Source of the DNA: Anaerolineae bacterium
Lineage (GTDB): Bacteria > Chloroflexota > Anaerolineae > JAFGEY01
Assembly (NCBI GenBank): GCA_016931365.1
Contig: JAFGEY010000093.1
Coordinates: 1 to 11,072 of the forward strand
Reading direction: 5' to 3'
Length of the DNA: 11,072 bases
Shown piece by piece: positions 1 through 5,673 of this stretch; positions within the stretch are counted from its first letter, which is position 1, and each line of letters starts with the position of its first letter. The translations under genes and the position numbers were made by a program. The notes under the pieces were generated by a model that searched no databases, was not told where the DNA came from, and worked only from the letters and a program-made list of their open reading frames with translations.

Positions 1-899
1 CCGCGCACCTCGTCATAGATGCGGCCAATGTACTCGCCGATGATGCCGAGGGTGATCAACTGGATGCCGCCCATGAACAAGACCATCACCAGCGTTGTGG
101 CTTGGCCGTAAAAGGCCTGCGATTCCAAAAACAGCCGCCCATAGACCACCACCAGCGCGGCGATGGCGCTCAACCCGGCGATGATGAACCCCAGATAAGT
201 GGCGGCCTGGAGCGGTACAAAGCTGAACCCGGTGATCGCATTCATCGCCAGTTTGAACATCTTTTTAAAGGGATAGTGTGTCTCGCCGGCAAAGCGCTCC
301 TCGCGCACGTACTCGACGCCGGTTTGGCGAAAGCCGATCCAACTGGTCAAGCCGCGAATAAAGCGCGCCCGCTCGCGCATCGTCTTGAGCGTGTCGACGA
401 CTTTGCGATCGACCAGGCGAAAATCGCCGGTGTCGAGCGGTATGTTGACGTCGGTGATGCGATAGATGATGCGATAAAAGAGCTTGGCCGTGAACAGCTT
501 GAACCAGCTCTCACCCTTGCGCTCCGTGCGCACGCCATAGACGACTTCGTAACCCTCTTTCCACTTGTCGATCATGCGCAGGATGACTTCGGGCGGGTCT
601 TGCAGATCGGCGTCGATCACGATCACCGCGTCGCCATGCGCGTGATCCAGTCCAGCGGTGACGGCGATCTGGTGGCCAAAGTTGCGGGCAAAGGAAAGCA
701 ACTTGATGCGCGGGTCTTGGTCGTGAAACTCGTGCATGATCTCAATAGAACGGTCGCGGCTGCCATCGTTGATGAGGATCAGTTCCCACCCTTCGCCGGT
801 TTGATCCATCGTGCGGGTGATTTCGTCGTACAGTTTGTGCAGGTTGCCCTCTTCGTTGTAAACCGGGGCAATGATCGTGTAGCGAGGCTTTTTCTTCAT
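1..899 (-). CDS. GtrB/ArnC/DPM1-type polyprenyl-phosphate glycosyltransferase (C-terminus cut by window edge)
   Basis: A membrane-anchored family 2 glycosyltransferase that should move a sugar from a nucleotide donor onto undecaprenyl phosphate at the cytoplasmic face, for glycan or surface modification. I translated 299 codons from the ATG at 897-899, preceded by a GGAAA-type ribosome site; the frame stays open to the left edge. Visible motifs: APVYNEEGN at residues 11-19 (nucleotide-sugar site), NDGS at 44-47, the metal-binding DADLQDPP at 96-103, GDFRLVDR at 158-165 and [14 protein letters not shown] at about 201-214. Two membrane spans follow, near 224-258 and 266-292, ending in [10 protein letters not shown] as in GtrB. 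Family members are about 310-340 residues, so only a short tail is missing. The family is clear; the sugar and acceptor cannot be read from sequence. Confidence 0.93.
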   Translation of the reverse strand, partial: MKKKPRYTIIAPVYNEEGNLHKLYDEITRTMDQTGEGWELILINDGSRDRSIEIMHEFHDQDPRIKLLSFARNFGHQIAVTAGLDHAHGDAVIVIDADLQDPPEVILRMIDKWKEGYEVVYGVRTERKGESWFKLFTAKLFYRIIYRITDVNIPLDTGDFRLVDRKVVDTLKTMRERARFIRGLTSWIGFRQTGVEYVREERFAGETHYPFKKMFKLAMNAITGFSFVPLQAATYLGFIIAGLSAIAALVVVYGRLFLESQAFYGQATTLVMVLFMGGIQLITLGIIGEYIGRIYDEVR

Positions 900-974
900 G
901 ATCTATTTCCTTTCGCTGCCGGAATTGATGATAGTGTAAAGATGCCTGGCAGGCAAAATGTATTACAACAGTGT

Positions 975-1017
975 CGGTCGAGTAGCCGCCATGTTCTTTG
1001 GCGGCGTATCGAGACCG
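975..1017. repeat. Intergenic inverted repeat between the glycosyltransferase and DUF218 genes
   Basis: GCCGCCA at 985-991 pairs perfectly with TGGCGGC at 999-1005 around a 7-nt loop. The stem extends imperfectly outward through TCGA (978-981 with 1009-1012) or CGGTC (975-979) with GACCG (1013-1017). No T-run follows on either strand, so it is not a classical intrinsic terminator. It could be an mRNA-processing or stabilising hairpin in a shared minus-strand transcript, or a dispersed palindrome. Confidence 0.5.
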
Positions 1018-1034
1018 CGCATACGCCTGATCTT

Positions 1035-1538
1035 TTATAGACCCTCGGCCTGAAGGCGTTCCAATACGGCCTTTTCGTGCGCTTTTTGCGAGGCCAGATC
1101 GATGTCGCAATTTGCTTCGTCGGTGGCGCAGATCGAGAATTCGAGCTCGATATCGCGGTAGACCTGATCGAACAGGTAACGCGCGCGGGGTTCGTGAAAG
1201 TCCGAAGTGACGACGATGACGTGCCGCGCGCCGTGTGCCTGGGCGATGGGGTAGGACCGTGTTACGTCTTCGACCGTGCTGCGGCTTAGGGCAAAGGGCA
1301 GAAAAGCGTCCTCCGGCACGCCGAGCGACATTAGATGCTGCTTGAGGTAGAACGCATGCGGCAGATCGGTAATGTTAAAGTGATCGCCAAACCCGCCGGT
1401 GAGCAGCAGCCTGGCGTCGGGGTGCGCCTGGTAAACCTGCACGGCCTGCGCACAGCGCTCCAGGGCCACGCTCATCAGTTCGCCCCGCTCGGTGTTGGGT
1501 GAGCCGAGCACGATAATGATCTCGTTGTTTTGCATCAT
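1035..1538 (-). CDS. DUF218 family protein (YdcF/SanA/ElyC-like)
   Basis: A 167-residue single-domain protein of the DUF218 superfamily. Members are linked to envelope and lipid-carrier metabolism, but the reaction is generally unknown. Family landmarks: the first strand ending in VLGSPN (10-15), LLLTGGFGD (44-52), SRSTVEDV (85-92, the usual E-x-S/N-T region) and VIVVTSDFHEPRAR (107-120, the S-D-x-H-x-x-R-A signature). There is no signal peptide or membrane span, unlike SanA/ElyC, so it is probably cytoplasmic like YdcF. The start is the first of two adjacent ATG codons, 5 nt downstream of a GAGG ribosome site. A good promoter lies upstream (1593-1621). The glycosyltransferase follows 135 bp downstream on the same strand and could be co-transcribed. 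Its physiological role is not determinable here. Confidence 0.85.
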   Translation of the reverse strand: MMQNNEIIIVLGSPNTERGELMSVALERCAQAVQVYQAHPDARLLLTGGFGDHFNITDLPHAFYLKQHLMSLGVPEDAFLPFALSRSTVEDVTRSYPIAQAHGARHVIVVTSDFHEPRARYLFDQVYRDIELEFSICATDEANCDIDLASQKAHEKAVLERLQAEGL

Positions 1539-1555
1539 ACTGGCCTCAAAAGTGT

Positions 1556-1577
1556 CTGACCGGTCAAGTTGGGTCAG
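1556..1577 (-). promoter_or_regulatory. Possible operator in the DUF218 leader
   Basis: The 8-bp palindrome GACCGGTC occupies 1558-1565, just downstream of the predicted transcription start. CTGACC at 1556-1561 is also complementary to GGTCAG at 1572-1577. Overlapping palindromes between promoter and start codon suit a repressor site or a small 5'-UTR hairpin. No regulator can be named and chance is possible. Confidence 0.3.
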
Positions 1578-1592
1578 GACAAAATCCGCCCA

Positions 1593-1621
1593 AGTATAGC
1601 GCAGAATCGACGGGATGCCAA
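1593..1621 (-). promoter_or_regulatory. Sigma70-type promoter of the DUF218 gene
   Basis: Read on the minus strand, TTGGCA (1616-1621) and TATACT (1593-1598) are separated by exactly 17 bp. Each hexamer has one mismatch to the TTGACA/TATAAT consensus. The predicted start is near 1586, giving a leader of about 48 nt before the ATG at 1538. It implies that the DUF218 gene can be transcribed independently of the glycosidase gene upstream. Confidence 0.6.
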
Positions 1622-1632
1622 GCGCAAACGAC

Positions 1633-1661
1633 GGCGGGGCATAGCAGTGCTACGCCCCGCC
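1633..1661 (-). terminator. Terminator-like hairpin after the glycosidase gene
   Basis: GGCGGGGC (1633-1640) pairs with GCCCCGCC (1654-1661). After one A/C mismatch, a further TAGC/GCTA pairing closes on a tiny loop. The hairpin sits 18-46 nt past the stop codon of the minus-strand glycosidase. On that strand the following bases are only weakly T-rich, so termination may be inefficient or factor-dependent. Confidence 0.5.
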
Positions 1662-1678
1662 CGGAAACCATTTTCAGA

Positions 1679-3733
1679 TCAATTGAATGCCAGCTCGATT
1701 ATCTGGTGTCCTTTGACTTTAGGTACAGTGAACCGGGCATAGCCATTTTCGACCGTGAAGGGCAGCGCTTCGCCTTCCGGCACGCAGCGAACACCCTTGA
1801 TTGGCTTTTCGATTTTGACCGCTACCTCGACATCGTGCAGCGGCACCACGTCCTCGATCATGTCAAACTCATCGCAGCGTCGTTCAGGGATATAGTAGAG
1901 CAGGTGCAGCACCTGGCGATTCTGTGCGGACTGATCGTTCAGTGCTGCGATCAGTCCGCTGGGCGCTTGCACCTTGACCAGCGGCTCGGGCAAGAGTCGA
2001 TCAAGCGCGTTAAAGAGCAACTGCTTGCACCAGCGCGGCGCTTTGGTCTGGTATTGGCTGAAAATGGGGTGGCAGAAATAGACCGTGCGTCCCTGCTGCA
2101 CGACGCCCGGTTGCGTCACCTGGCCCGATGACGGCGTCTGCCGATGGGAGCAGAAATGCCGGTAAGTGCGGTCAAAATAGGGGGCGACGACGTCGGCGAG
2201 CACCTCCGTGCCCTTGTTCGCCGCGATCTGCATCCCACGCATGTACATCGTGTGCTCGGTACGAGGAATGCCCCGATCAAAGCCCTCTTGCGGCACGAGG
2301 TAATCGACGTAGGCGTTGCCGGGATACTCCTTGCCGCGCACCAGATTGCCCTGCTCATCGTGCGCGCCCTCGCCGGTGAGCGTCACGCCCAGGTCGAACG
2401 AAAAGCGGGTCTGCGCGGTATCCATGCCGGAGGCAAAGGAGGCAATCAGTGCGCCACCGTCGGCGAGGTAAGCGTCGAGTTTGGCCTTGAGCGCCCCTTC
2501 GACCGGGATTTTGTCGGGCAAAACCAGCGCCTTGTAGCGGCTGAAATCGCTCTGCGAGTCCAGAATATCGAATTGATACCGCGTTCCCTGTGGAGACGCA
2601 CCTTCCTGAAGCATCCGCGTCGCGCCCATAATCGGTTTGAAATCGATCTCGCCCCGGTGGATCGAGGGATCTAATTCCTCTGGGGTCAGCACGCCGATCT
2701 CGGTCACTGGACTGGCTTTGGCACACCACCCTTCTTTGGCTTCGACCTGGGCATAGACGTCGCCGATCAGTTTGTACGTGTCGGGGCAGATTTTGCCGTG
2801 GGGCAGCAGTTGGTCGCCCACGCAGCACTTGGCGTTGAGGGCGAGCATGTGCAGGCACTCGAATTCGAGCGCAGCGGGGTTCTTGAAGGAGTGGAAATCG
2901 CCCCATGAGGTCTGGAATTTTCCGGTCATGCCCAGGTAATCGATGCCCAACGTGCGCGCGTAGCGGGCAGCGATGGGAAAGTGCAGGTAACCCCAGCCAC
3001 CGCTGGGCAGCGATTCGAGTTCGAGGTGGGTGTAATTGTCAATGATGGCCCGGTGGCGCGGCCCGACGTGCCCCGCGTTGTAAAAGATCAACGCCTCGGG
3101 GACGCGTGCGTGGACAAAGGCGGTCATTTCTTGTTGGAATTTCTGCAAAACCTGCTCGGCATAGGTGATCCGGTCGCGCACGTTCGACGGTTCCAGCCCT
3201 TGCGCCAGCATCCCGCTTTTGCAGTGCCAGCACGAGCAATCGCGCGCGTCGACAATGTCGAACCAAAAACCGTCGACGGGCAAGGTGTCGATCACGTCCT
3301 GCACGAACGACTTGAGCCAATCGACATAGGGCGTGTTGAGGCACAACAGGCGGTAAAACCCGGCTTCGTAGGGCGGCGTGCCGGTCAGCCCACCGTCCGG
3401 CCCGACCACACACCACTCCGGGTGGCGGCTGGAAGTGTAGTGATCCCACTGTACCGTCACGTAGAGCGGTGTCTTGATCCCGCGCGCGTGGCAGGCTTTG
3501 ATTTGTTCGCGCAGCAGATCGCGGGTCAGGTGCGGGTGGCGGCGCTCCGGGAAACCGGGCGTGTCGTAGTAAATCCAGCCGTGGTGGCCGCGCGCGAAGA
3601 TGTTGATCGAATTGACGTGGGCCTTTTGCAACGTGTCGGCAAATTCGTCGGGATCGAATTGCGCGCCGATCCCGGGAATCGCTTCGCTAGTGTGAAAATC
3701 GAGGTGAATCTGGCGAAAGGCGAGTTCTTGCAT
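1679..3733 (-). CDS. Putative glycoside hydrolase (GHL6 domain plus beta-galactosidase-trimerisation-like region)
   Basis: A 684-residue cytoplasmic-looking protein with no signal peptide, of the type annotated as hypothetical glycosyl hydrolase 6 or alpha-L-fucosidase-like. It starts with a typical family opening, HLDFHTSEAIPGIG (10-23). Then come INIFARGHHGW (43-53), HPHLTRDLL (66-74), YVTVQWDHY (91-99) and GFYRLLCLNTPYVDWL (125-140). VDGFWFDIVD (153-162) ends a beta strand, and D159 is a plausible catalytic nucleophile by analogy with GH29/GH42 barrels. DCSCWHC (165-171) holds three clustered Cys. Residues of about 385-450 look like the GATase-like fold of GH42 trimerisation domains, and the C-terminus is beta-rich. 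An AAAGGAG ribosome site lies 7 nt before the ATG. The substrate cannot be read from sequence, and activity is inferred from the fold only. Confidence 0.8.
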   Translation of the reverse strand: MQELAFRQIHLDFHTSEAIPGIGAQFDPDEFADTLQKAHVNSINIFARGHHGWIYYDTPGFPERRHPHLTRDLLREQIKACHARGIKTPLYVTVQWDHYTSSRHPEWCVVGPDGGLTGTPPYEAGFYRLLCLNTPYVDWLKSFVQDVIDTLPVDGFWFDIVDARDCSCWHCKSGMLAQGLEPSNVRDRITYAEQVLQKFQQEMTAFVHARVPEALIFYNAGHVGPRHRAIIDNYTHLELESLPSGGWGYLHFPIAARYARTLGIDYLGMTGKFQTSWGDFHSFKNPAALEFECLHMLALNAKCCVGDQLLPHGKICPDTYKLIGDVYAQVEAKEGWCAKASPVTEIGVLTPEELDPSIHRGEIDFKPIMGATRMLQEGASPQGTRYQFDILDSQSDFSRYKALVLPDKIPVEGALKAKLDAYLADGGALIASFASGMDTAQTRFSFDLGVTLTGEGAHDEQGNLVRGKEYPGNAYVDYLVPQEGFDRGIPRTEHTMYMRGMQIAANKGTEVLADVVAPYFDRTYRHFCSHRQTPSSGQVTQPGVVQQGRTVYFCHPIFSQYQTKAPRWCKQLLFNALDRLLPEPLVKVQAPSGLIAALNDQSAQNRQVLHLLYYIPERRCDEFDMIEDVVPLHDVEVAVKIEKPIKGVRCVPEGEALPFTVENGYARFTVPKVKGHQIIELAFN

Positions 3734-3760
3734 GATCGTTCTCCTTTGAATTAAAGAGGC

Positions 3761-3797
3761 AGAGAAACCTGATTTTTGTCAAAGACCCGGTTTCTCT
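3761..3797 (-). promoter_or_regulatory. 9-bp inverted repeat in the glycosidase leader
   Basis: AGAGAAACC (3761-3769) and GGTTTCTCT (3789-3797) are perfect reverse complements separated by 19 bp. They lie between the predicted start site near 3812 and the glycosidase ribosome site. The spacing suits either two half-sites for a dimeric carbohydrate-responsive regulator or a leader hairpin. It is not T-tailed on the minus strand. A dispersed genomic palindrome is an alternative. Confidence 0.4.
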
Positions 3798-3818
3798 AGT
3801 CCGGTGTTTGTGCGTCTA

Positions 3819-3846
3819 ATTATACCTCGTTGTCCGTCCAAAGAAA
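3819..3846 (-). promoter_or_regulatory. Promoter of the glycosidase gene
   Basis: On the minus strand a perfect TATAAT lies at 3819-3824. A poor -35 (TTTCTT, 3841-3846) sits 16 bp upstream. The predicted start near 3812 gives a leader of about 78 nt. A consensus -10 with a weak -35 suggests activator dependence. The promoter lies back to back with the plus-strand promoter at 3849-3877. Confidence 0.5.
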
Positions 3847-3848
3847 AT

Positions 3849-3877
3849 TTGCCCTTCCCGGCGAGTTGGGGTACAAT
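3849..3877 (+). promoter_or_regulatory. Promoter of the Mo/W island
   Basis: TTGCCC (3849-3854) and TACAAT (3872-3877) are separated by 17 bp. Each is a four- or five-of-six match to consensus. Predicted transcription begins near 3884 and would yield a 5' leader of about 250 nt before the ATG at 4137, long enough for the structured element and terminator described separately. Confidence 0.5.
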
Positions 3878-3944
3878 CTGGGCCATAATTGAATGATGCT
3901 TCTCCGACCCAACTTTTCTAACAGTGCTGACAGCTTATGGATGT

Positions 3945-4060
3945 TGGGCGATAGGGTGGCGCTGGAAACGGCGTCGCCTCCCGCGTGGGTTTCTGCAAGC
4001 CCCTGGAAAGGAGAACGCACTGCGATACAGGCACGATGCATGATCGTGCTTGATTTTGCG
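3945..4060 (+). ncRNA. Candidate riboswitch leader (Moco/Tuco-like, class tentative)
   Basis: The leader between promoter and terminator folds into several local stems. A long arm has GCGT (3971-3974) pairing with ACGC (4015-4018), CTCC (3978-3981) with GGAG (4010-4013), and an inner GGG/CCC around a TTTCTGCAAG loop. A second hairpin has GCACGAT (4031-4037) pairing with ATCGTGC (4043-4049) around a 5-nt loop. CTGGAAA occurs twice (near 3962 and 4003), as conserved unpaired stretches often do. It sits upstream of a Mo/W uptake operon and is followed by an intrinsic terminator. In E. coli the Moco RNA precedes moaA, and shorter variants are proposed to sense the tungsten cofactor. Assignment to that class rests on context and my partial memory of the consensus. 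A different metabolite or a plain attenuator is possible. Confidence 0.45.
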
Positions 4061-4065
4061 TTGTG

Positions 4066-4113
4066 CGGCGGCTCCTTGAGAGGCAAGATTTTCTCAGAGC
4101 CGCCGTTTTTATT
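4066..4113 (+). terminator. Intrinsic terminator/attenuator ahead of the Mo/W island
   Basis: CGGCGGCTC (4066-4074) pairs perfectly with GAGCCGCCG (4097-4105). After a 2-nt bulge, TGAGA (4077-4081) pairs with TCTCA (4092-4096). TTTTTATTT follows at 4106-4113. This is a textbook intrinsic terminator ending about 24 nt before the first start codon of the island, with no gene between it and the promoter at 3849. It therefore most likely acts as a conditional attenuator controlled by the preceding leader fold. Confidence 0.85.
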
Positions 4114-4136
4114 TCTATACTGACCAGGAGGGGATC

Positions 4137-5603
4137 ATGAACAAACACCGCATTTTGAATGGCATCTGGGTATTGGCGTTGGTCGTCGCGCTGGCGGCCT
4201 GCGTCCAACAATCGCCGACGGCAACGGCTGTTCCGCCGACGGCGACGTCCGTGCCGCCAACGGCAACGACTGTCCCGCCAACGGCGACGCCCGCAGCGCC
4301 CGCGCTGGAAATCGTCGGGGATGAGGGTTCCAAGTCGTTTACACTGGAAGAGTTGATGGCGCTGCCTGTCACCGAAGGCCAGGGTGGGATCAAGTCGAGC
4401 ACCGGCAAGATCACCGTGCCCGAACTGTTTACCGGCGTCTCGCTCAAAGACCTGGTCGCTGCACTGGGCGCGTTTGACGAGAACATGGGCGTTAACGTGG
4501 TGGCCGAGGACGGCTACGGGATTACCTTTTCTTACGATCAAGTGATGAACGGCGCGTTTATTGCCTATGACCCCGGCACCGGCGACGAGATCAAGTCGCC
4601 CGATCCGCTGACCGCGATTTTGGCCTACGCGCGCAACGGCGAGCCGCTTGACCCCAAGCAGGACGGCACACTGCGGCTGGTCGTCGTCAGCGCCAAGAAC
4701 AATCAGGTGACCGACGGTCACTGGTCGGTCAAGTGGGTGAACAAGCTGGAAGTCAAGGCGCTGGGACAAGAGTGGACGCTGCACCTGGAAGGGACCATCG
4801 TCGAAGAGATGGATCGCGCTACCTTTGAATCGGGCGCTTCGCCCAACTGCCACGGGGCGACCTGGACCGACGACCACGCGCAGCGTTGGGTGGGCATCCC
4901 GCTGTGGCTGCTGGTCGGCCGCGTCGATGATGAGATCTCGCACAACGGCCCGGCCTTCAACGAGGTCCTGGCCGATGCCGGCTATACAGTCGATGTGATC
5001 GCCGCCGATGGGTACACCGTCTCGTTCGACAGCGCGCGGATCAAGCGCAATGACAAGATCATCGTCGCCTACAAGGTCAACGACAACCCGCTGCCCGAAC
5101 AGTATTTCCCGCTGCGGCTGGTCGGTGAGGACCTGGAAAAGAAAGAAATGGCCGGTATGATCGCTCAGATCGTCGTCCACGTCGAGGGTATCGCCATATC
5201 GACGCCGACGCCAGAACCGACTCCTCCGCCCGCGCCCGTGACCGTCGAGGGCGATCTGGTCATCGTCGGCCTGGTCGATCAGCCGCTTGGTCTGATCGAG
5301 GAGACCCTGCGTGCGATGGAGGTGGTCAAAATCACTGCCGAGCATCCCAAGAAGGGACAGGAAGAATACGAAGGCGTGCGCCTGAATGCCCTGCTCGATC
5401 AGGCCGGCGTGCAGGAGAGCGCGACCAAGCTGGTCGTCACCGCCGCCGATGGGTTCGTAGTCGAGGTTTTTGTGGCCGAAGTGCGCGACTGCGCCGACTG
5501 CCTGCTTGCCTTTACCGAGACACCGGGCAAGTTCAAGCTGGTGATGCCCGGCCTGCCCAGCAGTGTGTGGGCCAAGGACGTGGTGCAGATCAAAGTCCAG
5601 TGA
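4137..5603 (+). CDS. Lipoprotein with three tandem molybdopterin-oxidoreductase (SUOX)-like domains
   Basis: A predicted lipid-anchored extracytoplasmic protein of 488 residues that opens the Mo/W island. The signal peptide ends in lipobox LAAC with Cys22, then a 4 x 7-residue Pro-Thr-Ala linker (27-54). Three domains resemble the oxidoreductase molybdopterin-binding (PF00174/SUOX) fold. Domain 1 (about 57-208) has FTGVSLKDLV, EDGYGITFS and WSVKWVNKLEV. Domain 2 (about 213-350) has PNCHGATW, WVGIPLWLL, ADGYTVSF and FPLRLVG. A second TP-rich linker (355-368) precedes domain 3 (about 368-488), with YEGVRLNALL, ADGF and a CADC motif (C452, C455). Only domain 2 keeps a Cys (C238) near where SUOX enzymes bind molybdenum. 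The ribosome site AGGAGG is well placed. The role is inferred from context: Mo/W-cofactor or oxyanion handling, or a redox role. Domain 3 closely resembles the TupA tail. Confidence 0.8.
   Translation: MNKHRILNGIWVLALVVALAACVQQSPTATAVPPTATSVPPTATTVPPTATPAAPALEIVGDEGSKSFTLEELMALPVTEGQGGIKSSTGKITVPELFTGVSLKDLVAALGAFDENMGVNVVAEDGYGITFSYDQVMNGAFIAYDPGTGDEIKSPDPLTAILAYARNGEPLDPKQDGTLRLVVVSAKNNQVTDGHWSVKWVNKLEVKALGQEWTLHLEGTIVEEMDRATFESGASPNCHGATWTDDHAQRWVGIPLWLLVGRVDDEISHNGPAFNEVLADAGYTVDVIAADGYTVSFDSARIKRNDKIIVAYKVNDNPLPEQYFPLRLVGEDLEKKEMAGMIAQIVVHVEGIAISTPTPEPTPPPAPVTVEGDLVIVGLVDQPLGLIEETLRAMEVVKITAEHPKKGQEEYEGVRLNALLDQAGVQESATKLVVTAADGFVVEVFVAEVRDCADCLLAFTETPGKFKLVMPGLPSSVWAKDVVQIKVQ
4215..4298 (+). 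repeat. Four 21-bp tandem repeats encoding a Pro-Thr-Ala linker
   Basis: Four in-frame 21-bp units encode PTATAVP, PTATSVP, PTATTVP and PTATPAA, immediately after the lipidated Cys of the SUOX-like lipoprotein. Such linkers are common in Chloroflexota lipoproteins and hold the folded domain off the membrane. The units differ mainly at third positions and at one variable residue. Copy number may vary between strains. Confidence 0.85.
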
Positions 5604-5607
5604 TGGG

Positions 5608-5658
5608 GGAGCCGTATGGCGTACTACGTAAACCCGGACGCAGTACGCCATACGCTCC
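5608..5658 (+). repeat. Long intercistronic hairpin between the SUOX-like lipoprotein gene and wtpA
   Basis: CGTATGGCGTACT (5613-5625) is the exact reverse complement of AGTACGCCATACG (5642-5654). GGAG/CTCC extends the stem outward past a bulged C (5612). CGT/ACG extends it inward past one mismatch, giving about 20 bp around an 8-nt loop. It starts 5 nt after the stop codon and ends 15 nt before the wtpA start. No U-tract follows, so it looks like a transcript-stabilising or processing hairpin, or a REP-type element, rather than a terminator. It may also mask wtpA translation, since wtpA has no clear Shine-Dalgarno. Confidence 0.75.
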
Positions 5659-5673
5659 ATTTCAAAATAATCC

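Noticed and set aside
102..1040. 312-residue plus-strand open frame
   Set aside because: It lies antisense to the clearly recognisable glycosyltransferase and has low-complexity composition typical of shadow frames in GC-rich DNA.
3945..4060. Fluoride, cobalamin or c-di-GMP riboswitch
   Set aside because: The conserved boxes of these classes, as I know them, are not present. The neighbouring genes fit Mo/W better.
3820..4123. Small open frames (76 and 88 residues) in the divergent intergenic region
   Set aside because: They run through the promoter, structured leader and terminator, and lack ribosome sites and recognisable sequence.
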